This document shows, in pieces, positions 1 to 10,683 of a stretch of DNA of 16,445 bases. This DNA comes from Aureobasidium sp. EXF-3400 (Eukaryota; Ascomycota; Dothideomycetes; Dothideales; Saccotheciaceae). Location: the NCBI GenBank assembly GCA_024195585.1, contig SWBL01000614.1, forward strand, positions 1 through 16,445, read 5' to 3'. A program made the translations under genes and the position numbers. Within the stretch, counting starts at the first letter, position 1. Every line of letters starts with the position of its first letter. The notes beneath the pieces were generated by a model, which ran no database searches, had not been told where the DNA came from, and worked only from the letters and a program-made list of their open reading frames with translations.

Positions 1-1064
1 ATAAATATTCAGCTGACTGCGCAGTTCATTCTCTGTTTGGGAAAAGGTAGATACCTGACGGGTCAACTGATGCGACTTGTTCAATTCTGCATCCTGTTGT
101 TTGCGAAGTCGTTCTTGTTGTGCGAGATGGTATTGAATTTCGAGCTCCTTGCTTCGGAGGAGTGAGTGGAACTGGATTTCGCGCATTTCGTATTGTTCGA
201 CGAAAGATTTGAACTTTTCTCGGAAACTGGCACAACCTGTCAGTAAGAGGCGAGTGAGATTCGGGACGGCGCAGAAGACATACAGCTTGTCTTCCTCCAT
301 GTCGCCGGATGGCCGTTCTGGAAGTTTGCGATCGCTTATCACTTGCTCGACGTCGCCCACCATTCGTTCGAGTCGACGATGCAGTTCTTCATTCTTGTCT
401 GCTGCGCTTTCCTTCAACTCACGAAGATCCTCCTGCATCGGCAATCAATACACCGCATCACCATAAAACATGCAGCATTTGCGCACCTTGAGTTTCTTGT
501 TCTCCTTTGTCAACTCACGACTGAGCTTCTCCAACTTCTCCTTCATAGAATTGGCCTTTGTGAGCTCTGATCTCTGGGTATCCTTGTCTTTTTGCAATTG
601 ATCGCCTCGCTTCTTGGCCTTGATGTGTTCTCGTTCAGTTCTCTTCATCTCCGCCAGAAGTTCCGAGTATTTTCGTTGGACAGTTTCCATTTTGGATATC
701 GGGCCATCCATAGATTGAAGGAGATTCTGAAGATCCCTGTTGGCCTTCTTAACTTCCCGGTCTGTCATGGTCAGTATACATGGATATGATAGATGCCAAT
801 GTCCAATCACACACCGATTTCCGCATCCTCTTCAGCTCTTCCCGTAGCATCCTGTTCTAGCTGAGCAATCTTGGCCTGCAGCTGTTTATGTGCGTCATTT
901 GTATCGGCAGCACCTTTCTTGGGCTTGGTCTTTTTGTTCGCGGAGGCGTTGTTCGGCAGCGGCGGAGGAGCGGCGGGCAATGGAGCATCATCGCGAGGTT
1001 CGTGGATAGAGGCAGGCGAAGCGCGTGAGCTGTTCGGTTGGTGTTGTGAGGCGACTTGGGCCAT
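1..1064 (-). CDS. Taxilin-family coiled-coil protein (partial, 3' end beyond left edge)
   Basis: Four exons are visible: 1064-815, 761-487, 432-284 and 226-1, giving 300 residues in one continuous frame. The introns are 53, 54 and 57 nt. The N-terminus is low-complexity (Pro/Ala/Ser, then a KKTKPKK basic patch). From about residue 60 a long Lys/Glu-rich coiled coil begins. The stretches KLSRELTKENKKLK and, in exon 4, FREKFKSFVEQYEMREIQFH followed by LLRSKELEIQYHLA are the signature of the taxilin (myosin-tail-like) family. The start at 1064 is the first ATG and gives a normal taxilin N-terminus. Animal taxilins bind syntaxins and the nascent-polypeptide-associated complex and are linked to vesicle traffic; the fungal role is not established. 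Intron 3 uses the second of two AGs (see findings). The gene is divergent from the CYM1 gene. The family call is strong; the end of the gene is not seen. Confidence 0.9.
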
Positions 1065-1652
1065 GGCTCAAGAATCGAAAGAATAGTCTATTGGTATAAT
1101 GGAAGAAAAGGTCGCCCTTGCATCGGGGGCAATTCTGCGCAAGGAGGAAGTCGAGATTGGCGCACTGAGACAGGCGGGCACAGCGAAAATCCGGGTGTGC
1201 CTGTCTCTGTGGCGCAAACAAGGAGATGGGAAGAGTAGCGTCTAGTGGCGACTAACAAATCGACGTAGCGATAAAGTAGAGGATAGTGATAGCGTGGGTA
1301 TATCCAGATGAGTAAGAGGGGTCTCGGACAGGGCTTGCTGTGAATGGCAGGCGGGCAAGCAGAGCGGGTATAGAAATGGATTGGCGGATTGTCCAGACAA
1401 AGTGGAAGGTCCAAGTAATAGTCCAGGTTCTGTTAGCACTCGTTCGCAGTCGTACGTCGTGTGCCGGGCAGACTATCAGACTCGGCCTCGTCGCTGTGCA
1501 AAGAGAGGCAGGTGCGGGAAGAACCAGCCGTCGCCCACCTGGTCCGTGCCCTCTTCGCGACTGCCCTTTGGATCTGATCATCGAGACATTCAGGTTCCTT
1601 CCTGAACACGAAACCGAGCCTTGTAAGATCAGAAGCTCTGATCTGCTTGAAC
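1065..1652. promoter_or_regulatory. Divergent intergenic region, taxilin / CYM1
   Basis: This 588-bp stretch lies between the start codons of two divergently transcribed genes and must hold both promoters. An ATTGG (inverted CCAAT core) lies at 1090-1094, close to the taxilin side. No strong TATA box stands out. Open frames crossing it show no recognisable protein and overlap the first CYM1 codons in another frame, so no further gene is called. Confidence 0.6.
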
Positions 1653-4600
1653 ATGTTGCGTGGAGTCAACAGGTTAGCGGCCAGGCCGAACCGCCTTGCG
1701 CATACCAACCTACCAGCTTTGCGACGAACTTATGCTTCCGTGACCGACCTGTCCAACTATCCCAAGCCCGGAGATCAGCTACACGGATTCACCTTGAAGC
1801 GTGCTAAACACGTTCCCGAACTCGAACTTACTGCTCTCCAATTCACTCACGAGCGTACCGGCGCTGACTATCTGCACATTGCCCGAGACGACCAGAACAA
1901 TGTCTTCTCCATTGGCTTCAAGACGAACCCTCCGGATGCCACTGGAGTCCCTCATATCCTGGAACACACCACTCTTTGCGGCAGTCAGAAGTTCCCTGTT
2001 CGCGACCCCTTCTTCAAGATGCTACCACGATCACTCTCCAACTTCATGAACGCCTTCACCTCGTCTGACCATACCACATACCCATTCGCCACGACAAATG
2101 CACAGGACTTCAAGAACCTCATGGGCGTCTACCTTGATGCTACCCTACATCCTCTTCTTAAAGAGCACGACTTTACCCAAGAAGGATGGCGTCTTGGTCC
2201 AGAGAACCCTCAAGCTGAGAATCCCTCTTCAGACGACATCATCTTCAAGGGCGTTGTATACAACGAAATGAAGGGTCAGATGTCTGACTCGCAATATCTC
2301 TACTACATCCGCTTCCATGAGAACCTGTTCCCTGCTATCAACAACTCTGGTGGCGATCCTCAAAAGATGACCGATCTGACCTACGCCCAACTCAAGAAGT
2401 TCCATGCCGACCACTACCATCCCAGCAACGCAAAGGTCTTGACTTACGGAAACCTACCTCTTACTGACCACCTCCAGTCTATCGGCAAGGAGCTGGACAA
2501 CTTTTCGCGCATTTCTATAGACTCGGACATCAAGGTTCCTGAAAGCCTCGACAACGGTCCTCGCTATATCACCGTTAAGGGTCCTCTCGATCCTCTGAAC
2601 CCTGCCGATTCTCAGTTCAAGACCTCTGTCACCTGGCTGATGGGAGACACATCTAACGTCCTCGAAAACTTCTCGCTCTCCATAATCTCCTCACTTTTGA
2701 TGGATGGCTATGGCTCACCACTCTACCGCAACCTTATCGAAGCTGGCCTTGGCCCAGACTTCTCGCCAAACACTGGATTCGATGGTTCTGGCAAGCGCGG
2801 TGTCTTTTCCGTCGGTCTCAACGGCGTCAAGCAAGAAAATGTACCCAAGGTCAAGGAAGCCGTCATGGAAACTTTGCGTCAGGTCAGAGAGAAGGGCTTC
2901 GATCAATCAAAGATTGATGGTATCCTGCATCAGCTTGAGCTCAGTCTGAAGCACAAAACTGCAAACTTCGGCATGTCGATCATACAGCGACTGAAGCCTG
3001 GCTGGTTTAACGGTGTAGATGTCTTTGATGCTCTAGCATGGCAACAGACTGTCGATACCTTCAAGGCAGAGTGTGCCAAGGGTGGTTATCTCGAGGGCTT
3101 GTTGGAGAAGTACTTGTTGAACGACAACACTTTGACATTTACCATGGAACCTTCTGCAACCTATGGCGAGGATCTCCTCGCAGAGGAAGCGCAAAGACTC
3201 GCATCGAAGAAAGCAGAGGCTGAGAAGATGTACGGCTCCAAGCAAGAGGCTTACGACCAGCTGAAGAAGAGAGAGCTTGAGCTCGTTGAACAACAAATGC
3301 AGGAGCAGGATCTGAGCTGTCTGCCTTCCGTCCACGTCAAGGACATTCCTCGCACCAAGCCCATCACTGAGACTCGTCAAGACTCCCTCAACAATGTTCA
3401 GGTGCAATGGAGAGAGGCCCCAACGAACGGCCTGACTTACTTCAGAGCCCTCAGCATCTTCAAGGATCTACCCACAGAGCTGCGCACATTCGTGCCACTG
3501 TTCTGTGATGCACTTATGCGCATTGGAACCAAGACCAAGTCGATGGAAGAGATTGAGGATCTCATCAAGCTCAAGACTGGTGGCGTCTCCTTCGGTTACC
3601 ACGCATGTACGTCTCCTACTGACACTAAGGTCTGCGAGGAGGGCCTGAGTCTGTCAGGATTTGCTCTCGACCAGAACGTTCCCGCCATGTATGACCTGAT
3701 TCGAACAATTGTTCTGGAAACCGACTTCGATGGACCCAAGGCTAAAGCCTCTCTCCGCGAGTTGGTCCAGAGCGCTGCTAGTGGTGGTGTTGATACAATT
3801 GCCGAGTCAGGACACGCCTATGCCAGGCGTGTTGCTGAGGCTGGTATCAGCCCACACGGAAGTTTGCTTGAGCAGACTGGAGGTATCAGCCAGATCAAGC
3901 ACATGGTCTCTCTCGCATCCCTTCCCGAGATTGGCGACGACATCATCCAGCCACTGAAGGCCATCCAGCAGCTCATTGCAGCCAATCTATCTAACATGAG
4001 AGTCGCCATCACTTGCGGTGCCGAGTCTACTAGCACCAACGAGGCTGCTCTCGAAAGCTTCCTCAGCAAGACTTTCTCATCATCTTCTGGACTGTCATCG
4101 CAATCTCAGTCGGGCCTGACACTGACTCGCAACGCCAAGTCATTCTACCCTCTCCCTTACCAGGTTTACTACTCTGGGCTTGCCCTTCCCACGGTTCCTT
4201 ACACGGATTCTTCGGGGGCGCCATTGGCGGTACTCGCACAATTGCTCACACACAAGCATCTGCATCGTGAGATCCGTGAGCGTGGTGGCGCATACGGAGG
4301 TGGTGCCTACTCTCGCGCACTGGATGGCGTGTTTGGATTTTACTCTTACCGCGACCCCAACCCCGAAAACACCATCAAGGTGCTGGACAACGTTGGCCAG
4401 TGGGCAGTGGACAGGAAGTGGAGTGATCGCGACCTCGAAGATGCCAAGTTGTCTGTGTTCCAAGCACTAGACGCTCCTAGGAGTGTCAGTGAAGAGGGCA
4501 TGACCAGGTTCGTCAGTGGAGTAACTCCAGACATGGAGCAGACACGACGACAGCAGCTTTTGGACGTGACACAGGAACAGGTGCGCGATGCTGCGGAACA

Positions 4601-4763
4601 ATTCCTGGTGAAGGGCATGTCCAACAGCAGCATGGCGGTTCTCGGTGCACGCAAGAGCTTCGTCGATGAGGCGCAAGGCTGGAAGGTGCAGGAGATTGGG
4701 CTAGGTGGTGGTGCCGCTGGCGAGGTTGAGGCTGAGGCAGAGGTTGCCACAGCGGCAGCGTAA
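1653..4763 (+). CDS. CYM1: Mitochondrial presequence protease (PreP/Cym1, peptidase M16C)
   Basis: Single exon, 1036 aa, close to the usual length for the family (about 990-1040). This zinc metallopeptidase degrades cleaved targeting presequences and other short unstructured peptides in the mitochondrial matrix. The inverted zinc motif is HILEH at residues 101-105 (His101, Glu104, His105), and the distal ligand is Glu205 in VVYNEMKG. The C-terminal half carries [12 protein letters not shown]; Arg875 and Tyr881 have the 6-residue spacing of the catalytic Arg/Tyr pair known in PreP. A charged helical linker at about 510-560 joins the two halves. The N-terminus is a basic presequence with RRTY-AS at 24-29, a classic R-3 (MPP then Icp55) processing site. 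The frame is open from a TTG at 1647, but the ATG at 1653 ([10 protein letters not shown]) is the better start. The last 20 residues are Gly/Ala/Glu-rich. The POL31 start lies 236 bp downstream on the same strand. Confidence 0.97.
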   Translation: MLRGVNRLAARPNRLAHTNLPALRRTYASVTDLSNYPKPGDQLHGFTLKRAKHVPELELTALQFTHERTGADYLHIARDDQNNVFSIGFKTNPPDATGVPHILEHTTLCGSQKFPVRDPFFKMLPRSLSNFMNAFTSSDHTTYPFATTNAQDFKNLMGVYLDATLHPLLKEHDFTQEGWRLGPENPQAENPSSDDIIFKGVVYNEMKGQMSDSQYLYYIRFHENLFPAINNSGGDPQKMTDLTYAQLKKFHADHYHPSNAKVLTYGNLPLTDHLQSIGKELDNFSRISIDSDIKVPESLDNGPRYITVKGPLDPLNPADSQFKTSVTWLMGDTSNVLENFSLSIISSLLMDGYGSPLYRNLIEAGLGPDFSPNTGFDGSGKRGVFSVGLNGVKQENVPKVKEAVMETLRQVREKGFDQSKIDGILHQLELSLKHKTANFGMSIIQRLKPGWFNGVDVFDALAWQQTVDTFKAECAKGGYLEGLLEKYLLNDNTLTFTMEPSATYGEDLLAEEAQRLASKKAEAEKMYGSKQEAYDQLKKRELELVEQQMQEQDLSCLPSVHVKDIPRTKPITETRQDSLNNVQVQWREAPTNGLTYFRALSIFKDLPTELRTFVPLFCDALMRIGTKTKSMEEIEDLIKLKTGGVSFGYHACTSPTDTKVCEEGLSLSGFALDQNVPAMYDLIRTIVLETDFDGPKAKASLRELVQSAASGGVDTIAESGHAYARRVAEAGISPHGSLLEQTGGISQIKHMVSLASLPEIGDDIIQPLKAIQQLIAANLSNMRVAITCGAESTSTNEAALESFLSKTFSSSSGLSSQSQSGLTLTRNAKSFYPLPYQVYYSGLALPTVPYTDSSGAPLAVLAQLLTHKHLHREIRERGGAYGGGAYSRALDGVFGFYSYRDPNPENTIKVLDNVGQWAVDRKWSDRDLEDAKLSVFQALDAPRSVSEEGMTRFVSGVTPDMEQTRRQQLLDVTQEQVRDAAEQFLVKGMSNSSMAVLGARKSFVDEAQGWKVQEIGLGGGAAGEVEAEAEVATAAA

Positions 4764-4825
4764 AAAGTTGAAAAGTGGAATTTGTCGCCATATACCCATT
4801 GTAAATAGATAACTCCTCTCTGTAT

Positions 4826-4833
4826 TATATGTA
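4826..4833 (+). terminator. Possible 3'-end efficiency element of CYM1
   Basis: TATATGTA lies 63-70 nt after the CYM1 stop in an AT-rich patch. It contains TATGTA, which fits the TAYRTA efficiency element known from yeast 3'-end formation. The position is reasonable for a short 3' UTR, but the motif is short and the assignment is tentative. Confidence 0.3.
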
Positions 4834-4894
4834 CGATCACGATGACCAAGATTGAAGTCGATGGATGTTGTCCAGATTAGGAAGTGGAATTGAG

Positions 4895-4938
4895 TCGCGT
4901 CAAAGACGGAAGTTGCAACGCGTCTCCTCCTGACGCGG
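4895..4938 (+). promoter_or_regulatory. Cluster of three MCB-like (ACGCG) sites upstream of POL31
   Basis: Within 44 bp there are TGACGCG on the minus strand (4896-4902), the palindromic MluI cell-cycle box ACGCGT (4918-4923), and TGACGCG on the plus strand (4931-4937). The palindrome lies about 77 bp before the POL31 start codon. ACGCGT is the binding site of the MBF factor (Mbp1/Swi6 in budding yeast, Res/Cdc10 in fission yeast), which drives DNA replication genes at G1/S. Finding it beside a replicative polymerase subunit fits that role. Binding here is inference. Confidence 0.6.
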
Positions 4939-4999
4939 GCATGCAGCTCTCACACAAACTTCTGGTCCTCCACATTGTTGCAATACATTGCATCGTGTT

Positions 5000-6699
5000 A
5001 TGGCGCCTTCAAACTCGGTAGATGCGCTGTTGCAGCCGCCCTCGTATGTGGACTGAATCAGAATGAAATGGAGGAGCGAAAAACTGACCGGATTGCTAGG
5101 AACGAAGAATACCAGACTCTCGAGCGCACGCCGTCATCGTACAACCCCCTCCGGTCATTCCATCTCGCCAAAGGCGAACAGAAGCATTACCAACAACAAT
5201 ATGCCGACATGTACTTTGCCCGATTGGCCGTTCTCAAGCCTGCCGTAGAACGGATTGCCAGTGAAGCATGGGAAGGCTTCGAGGTCAGCAGCATCAACAC
5301 ATGACCACCAGTAAGAGTACTAAGACCATAAAAACAGATTGGTGGAGATGAGGTGCACAAAGTCGACCGTGTATTAGACGTCCGACAAGGTGAACTGGTT
5401 TGGGTCGCTGGTACCGTCTATATGGAGATGCCGCTCAAGCCCAACATTCTCGACGACATCTCCAAACATGTAAGCCCTGGAGAAGTCTCGACCGTCGGTC
5501 CCGTACTCACAAGACTCATAGCACTGGATTGCCGCCCCGCCGCCCCGTCTAAAGTTTACCTCTGGAGAAGGCGACCAAATCATGCTCGAAGACGAATCTG
5601 GTCGACTACGCTTGACAGGCAGCTTCCTGAGCTCATGTCTACTAGTGACAGGATGTATCGTGGCAGTCATGGGAACGGAAAACGCCAATGGTGACTTCGA
5701 GGTCATTGATTTGAAGATACCCGAGCTGGCACCGCAACCTGAACGTTGGTCGCTAGCTCAAGGCGACGGCGCAAGCAAGAACAAGGCTGAAAAGAAGGAG
5801 AAGGCCGGCAAGGTTGCTATTGTCTCAACATTAGGCGTCAGTGGTGACTTTGGCGACACAATGGCTCTCGATCTGCTCGTGGAATATCTCCTCGGTGAAT
5901 CGGCTTCACCAGCCGAACAGGACAAAATATCGACTATATCGCGACTCTTGATTGCTGGCAACTCTCTCTCGTCAGGGAGCCCTGTTGTCAATCCAGAAGA
6001 CTTGCCCACCAAGAAGCCTTCTGCTGTCAAGAAATATGGCTACGACGCCTCAGCCTACAACCCTGCTCCGACTGATCGCCTGGACTCTCTGCTGGAATCG
6101 CTTCTACCCTCAATACCCATCACCCTGATTCCTGGAGAACAAGATCCTACCCACACATCACTACCTCAACAACCCATGCACTCTGCACTCTTTCCAAGAA
6201 GCAGAGCTTACATGGCTGCTCCCAACTCGGAAGACTCGGCTTGGTTCGACACTGTCACAAATCCTTGGGAGGGTGATGTGGATGGTTGGAGAATCCTTGC
6301 TACTGGTGGTCAGCCCATTGACGATGTTTTCAAATACGTCGAAGGCGACGACCGACTGGAAATGATGGAAGCCACATTACGCTGGAGGCTATGCGCGCCC
6401 ACTGCCCCAGATACGTTATGTAAGTTCTCAAACACATCGCTACATGTAGCCAAACGCTAACAATCGCAGGGTGCTATCCTTTCCAAGACAAGGATCGCTT
6501 TGTCATCGTAAAGACACCTCACATCTACATTGTAGGCAACCAACCTCGGTTCGAGTCCACAGTCATCCAAGGCCCAGATGGCCAGAGCTGCCGAATCATT
6601 TCTGTGCCACGCTTCAAGGATACTGGTGAAATGGTTTTACTGGACATGGAGACGCTTGAAGTCGAGGTAGTCAAGTTTGGCCTTTACCAACAGACTTGA
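5000..6699 (+). CDS. POL31: DNA polymerase delta small (B) subunit, Pol31/Cdc1/POLD2
   Basis: Five exons: 5000-5043, 5100-5283, 5338-5469, 5522-6419 and 6470-6699 (introns 56, 54, 52 and 50 nt). They encode 495 aa, close to budding-yeast Pol31 (487) and human POLD2 (469). This is the essential accessory subunit that links the catalytic subunit Pol3 to Pol32 in the replicative polymerase. The N-terminal OB-fold part includes YNPLRSFHLAKGE, then HWIAAPPPR (from 121) and LEDESGRLRL (from 142). The inactivated calcineurin-like phosphoesterase domain runs from about 217 (KVAIVSTLGVSGDFGD), after a Lys-rich insert. Exon 5 opens with the family hallmark WCYPFQDKDRF at 420 and continues with PHIYIVGNQPRF. 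The 44-nt first exon (MAPSNSVDALLQPP) was chosen because GTATGT splicing joins it in frame to NEEYQTLERTPSSY; a start inside intron 1 would be wrong. The intron 2 donor is a weak GTCAGC. Confidence 0.95.
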
Positions 6700-7638
6700 G
6701 ATCTACCATACTCGATTCAAAATTCATGATACAAAGTCCTCGATGTATATCACAATCCTTTACAACACCCGTCAAGTATGCTTCTTATACCGGCGCACAC
6801 TCAGACAGACCACCTCTTAGTGCCAAGCGTGATACTTGGTCCAGGTACCGCGTCAGCATTATACAGATATTATGCTCAAGTTGGCAGCGGGAGTGAGCAT
6901 ATTGTGCTATTGACTGGCGATTGATAGACAAGTATCGGATCAGTGGCTCGCCCCTCTTAAGAGTCAAGCAATCTGGTCTGGCTTCAGGCAAAGGCAGTCA
7001 GTCAGTGGTACATAGATATATAGCTTGACAGCAAAGCATGTCGCACAATTAAGCCTGATCATCTGAGAGTGTTGATGTCTTGTGGATAATCATAAATTTT
7101 GTCCGGGAGTGTACAAGTAAACATGTGAAGGAAGGAACGACCAAATCGAATGCTTACCGTTGGTAAACACAAGTGATGACAGAAATTATTTTTCACGTCT
7201 GACAGATTGGTTGGTATGTGTGCTGTGATTGTCCTTTGCTATGCTACTACATCTAACTACCAAAAAAGGGGTGGCCTGCCCTTCAAGTTTTTCTGTTTGT
7301 TTAATTCTCCTCCGCCTGGACCCGTTCTGTCCAAATGCCTGCCATATGCTGGTTCGACCCTCAAGGTCTATCAAAAGAAACTCCGTCCCAAAGATGCAAA
7401 GTCATCAAAGTTTCCTGTATGTGTGGAAAAGAAAAACAAAGAACGCCATGCTGCCTCTTTCCGTTTCCGAGGCCCGCGGGGGTATTGTAGATGCTGTGTC
7501 GTTAGTAAAAAAAATCATTCCGGATGGTTTTTCGATTATTCGTGGCTTGCTGTTTTCCACATCTACCGGAGGTGTGGAAACAGAAGCGGATGGTTGTTTG
7601 TGCAAGAGAGAAGCGCGCCCAAGTGTTGACTGGACCGC
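6700..7638. other. Convergent intergenic region, POL31 / GH55 glucanase
   Basis: These 939 bp separate the stop codons of two converging genes and must contain both 3' UTRs and poly(A) sites. The left part is AT-rich (for example around 7013-7023 and 7088-7100). Open frames at 7207-7702 on the plus strand run into the antisense of the glucanase and resemble no protein I know. A hairpin at 7550-7583 is listed separately. No RNA gene was recognised. Confidence 0.6.
7550..7583 (-). repeat. Inverted repeat / hairpin in the glucanase 3' flank
   Basis: The plus-strand arms are CTGTTTTCCACA (7550-7561) and TGTGGAAACAG (7573-7583). They pair over 11 bp with one bulged T, around an 11-nt loop. In the glucanase transcript this begins about 55 nt after the stop codon. 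The imperfection and position suggest a 3'-UTR structure; a chance origin cannot be excluded. Confidence 0.45.
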
Positions 7639-10096
7639 TCACTCAGAGTATCCCTCGTCGTCATCATCGCAATCGCGTGCTGAAGAACCGCCTGGGCGGT
7701 AGTAGGCAACAGTTGCACCAAAGACGTTTCTGTTGTCTGCGTCAAGGGCAGCGGCCATACCGTTGTCCAAAGTGATCATGTTGACAGAGGCCTTTGTGGT
7801 GACAGCATACATGTTGAGGTTGTTGTTGCTACCCTGGAGGCCAATCATGTTCTGCTGGCAGTTGTTTGTGGTGACGCAGTCTTGGCTGTAGTTCTCAAAG
7901 AACGAGTACAGACCAAGACCGTGGATGAAGACGTTGGTGCTGTCAATGACGCGAAGACCCCAAGACTTGTAGCAAGGTGCCGATGGGTTTTGCGAAGAGC
8001 AGACCGACCAGGTGGGATCCGAAGGGCGCTCTGGCACGAAGGGAGTGGGTGCCTTGGGGTTGGACTGGAAGTAAGGCGTCTCGGACTGGATCATGCCCAT
8101 GAAGACGTTCTTCGCGTTGCGAATCTCATAGTTGTAGAAGATGCTGTGTTCCGAAGAGGTACCATAGAGCCAAACAGGACCTTGAGACTCGATGTAGACA
8201 CCACGGCCGTTGTAGATGTCGATCTGGTTGTGGTCGGCAAGGTCAAGCTCGTGGTCAGCAACCCAGAACCAGGTATTCTCGAGATAAACACCTGAAGACT
8301 TGGTACCGGCCCAGAAGAGCATGTATGCGCCTTCACAACCAGTGTTGACAGCAGTAGAAGATGGGTTTTTGGAACACTTGTCGCTCTGCAACTGTGTGCC
8401 TGCACTGCCACCAATACGCACGTGGGCATCCCAGATACCCGACGCACCTTGTGCCGAAGCCATGTTCCACTTCAGCATGATTGCACCAGGAGCAGGGCCC
8501 TTGGTCTCAAAGATAAGATCGGTGATCTCGACCGCACCGGACTGGCCAGCTGTGCCGATGTCAAAGACAGGTTGAGGATTACCAGGGTTGCTGAAGAAGC
8601 TGCCAGTTGCCATGATCAGTGGCCAAATCTCACCAGTCATCTTAATGGTGTTGGGAACGCTGATGGTTTTGCTGACAATATAAGCACCATGGTCAAAGTA
8701 CAGAATCTGGTTCGAATTGACACCAGCCATGGCTTTCTGAATGGCAGCAGTGTCATCGGTAACACCATCACCCTTAGCACCGAAGCTCTTGACACTGATG
8801 AAGGCGCTGGCGGGCAAGTTCTCGTACTGTGGCTTGGAACGCTCGAAGAATTTGCCAGAACTGTCAAGCAGGGCGGCGGGCTTGGAAGGAGCAGCGAGAG
8901 ATCCTTGAACACGAGAACCAGATGTGCTGGAGTATTGACGTCCTTCGCCCCATGATGCAACAACCTTGCCACCTGCGAGGATGGAGCTACCATCAGCAGC
9001 AGCGACAGCAGTGGTCGAGCCAGAGAAGTCAACATTGTCGATGATGAGAGTACCCGCAGTAGCAGGAGCGCTGTTGGACGTGAACGAAGTCTTGACACCG
9101 ATCGGGGTGTTGGTCAACTTGGAGTCCATGAGGATGACAGAGCCAATCAAGATGTTGGTGGAGCCACCGTTGGAGATATCAAGACCGACACCACAGTTGT
9201 TGATCGAGACCGACTTCAAGGTCCATGCCCAGTTCCAGTTCATGAAGATGGCAGTGTTACAGTTGTTGAAGGTCCAGTTGCGCGAGGTGAACTGCTGGTT
9301 GCCTAAGAAAGCTCCGTAGTTGCCGCCGTTGAAGACGAGATCGCTCATGAAACCACCAGAACCATTGTCCATGAAGATACCGACTTGCTTGGAAGCAGAG
9401 CCAGGAATCATGTTGAAGACGATGTTCTGGAGCGAAGTTGCTTGAGCGACCTGCCAATGAATACCTGCACCAGCTGTCTGAGGCATGCCAGTCAAGTCGA
9501 TCTTGAAGTTACGGACTTGACGGAAGAAGTTGTTCTAAAGCAAATGTCAGTCAGCAAGTATTTGCTTGAACCAGAGAAATATCACGAACCTGGTTTGTGA
9601 ACATGTTTGCGCCACTGCTGTCATAAGGATCAGAGTCCAAAACAGCCATGCCTTGGAAACCAGCAGTAGCCTTCAGAGTGGGCAAGTTGAGCGCGTCTCC
9701 GACGAGCTGAGTGTAGTACAGCATGACAATGGGTTGAGAGATCATGTATGTACCGGGAGGAAAGTAGACGAGAGCAGGCGTGACTGTGCTGCTGTCACAG
9801 CCCCAACCGCAACGACTGCCGGCAGAAATTGCTGCGTTGATAGCTGCTGTATCGTCTGTTGAGCCATCACCTTTGGCGCCATAGTCCATTACATTGCGGT
9901 AGACGGCGTAGGATGAGTCGCTACCAAATGCCACAGAACCTTGACGCTGTATGTTTGCTAGCCAGTAGGATGAAGACGTGGCCCTCTTGACCGATGAGAC
10001 GGGAGAGGCCAACGCCTGTGATGGCGATAGCACCAAGAGCAAAGTAACCAAAGTGGTCACGGCGCTGATCAGCGAGAGCGGGCTGATTACGCGCAT
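7639..10096 (-). CDS. Secreted GH55 exo-beta-1,3-glucanase (glucan 1,3-beta-glucosidase)
   Basis: Two exons, 10096-9590 and 9534-7639, with a 55-nt intron carrying CTGAC and TTTAG; 800 aa, the usual size for GH55. The family hydrolyses beta-1,3-glucans such as laminarin and fungal wall glucan. A hydrophobic signal peptide ends near Ala30 (SQALA), and a Kex2-type Lys37-Arg38 suggests propeptide removal. The twin beta-helix architecture shows as two pectate-lyase-like repeats: NVMDYGAKGDGSTDDTAA from 68 and SVKSFGAKGDGVTDDTAA from about 417. The stretch WLYGTSSEHSIFYNYEI followed by MIQSETPYFQ is typical of GH55. Glu631 in SSEH is a candidate general acid, by analogy with the catalytic Glu of characterised GH55 enzymes (from memory, not aligned). 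The C-terminus ends in an acidic tail (DCDDDDEGYSE). Whether it acts in nutrition, autolysis or attack on other fungi cannot be told from sequence. Confidence 0.94.
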
Positions 10097-10683
10097 TGTG
10101 GTGATTTGAAAGATGATGGGTTGTTCGAAGTTTGAGAAAGGAGGAGAGCTTGAAGGGTGTAAAAGACTAGGTTGTTATATCAGTGCCTGCACCGAGAAGG
10201 ATCTGGAAGATTGTTGTGGTTGTTGTTGAGGTGGAAAAAGTGTGAAAGCGATAGGCGATTTTTCAAAACAACGGAGCGAATGGAAGGCTTTTGAAGCGCA
10301 AACAATGTCGAAGATTCGAGTCTTCTGACTTTCAAAGTCTTGGATCAATAGCACCTGACAGCGACAATGACAAAGATGTATTGTTGTCGAGCAAGAAACT
10401 TGTATTGATCAAGTGCACGAAGATTCGGCCGAAAGAAACAAGAAACAAAGAGAATGACAAGAAGCGTGGTGAAGTATAGGGAAGGCGCGTGACGGGCAAA
10501 GAGGCAGAGGGAAGGTAGCCAGCCCTTTTTGAATATGGTGGAAGGAGGGCGGAAATGGAAGGGACTCACCTTGCAGCAGTATTGGGTCTTGGAGTGTGTA
10601 AGAACCCTTTCCCTCGCGTGTTTCAGCTTGGGGTTGATTGAAGCTCTGCTCCTTTGCTGAGTGGAGGAATATGCGCGCCCTTT
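10097..10683 (-). promoter_or_regulatory. Probable long 5' leader of the GH55 glucanase
   Basis: Read on the minus strand, this region is pyrimidine- and CA-rich and contains no ATG from the TATA box down to the start codon, whereas the plus strand of the same stretch has about ten. That asymmetry is what selection against upstream starts in a transcribed leader would produce. A perfect AAG/GTGAGT donor at 10569 suggests a leader intron. Acceptor candidates are CAG ending at 10355 (215-nt intron) and CTAG ending at 10167 (403 nt); I cannot choose between them. Confidence 0.55.

Noticed and set aside
1647..1652. TTG at 1647 as an earlier start for CYM1
   Set aside because: Nuclear fungal genes very rarely use TTG; the ATG two codons later gives a standard mitochondrial presequence.
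1340..1807. 155-codon open frame on the plus strand upstream of and overlapping CYM1
   Set aside because: It overlaps the well-supported CYM1 start in another frame, has no recognisable motif and lies in a divergent promoter.
6549..6559. GGTTCGAGTCC, a perfect match to the tRNA B-box
   Set aside because: It lies inside the last POL31 exon (coding for PRFES), the flanking bases do not form a T-stem, and no acceptor stem or A-box fits.
7207..7702. Two overlapping plus-strand frames of 140 and 157 codons
   Set aside because: They run antisense into the glucanase coding end, overlap each other, start at non-ATG codons or mid-UTR, and show no family features.
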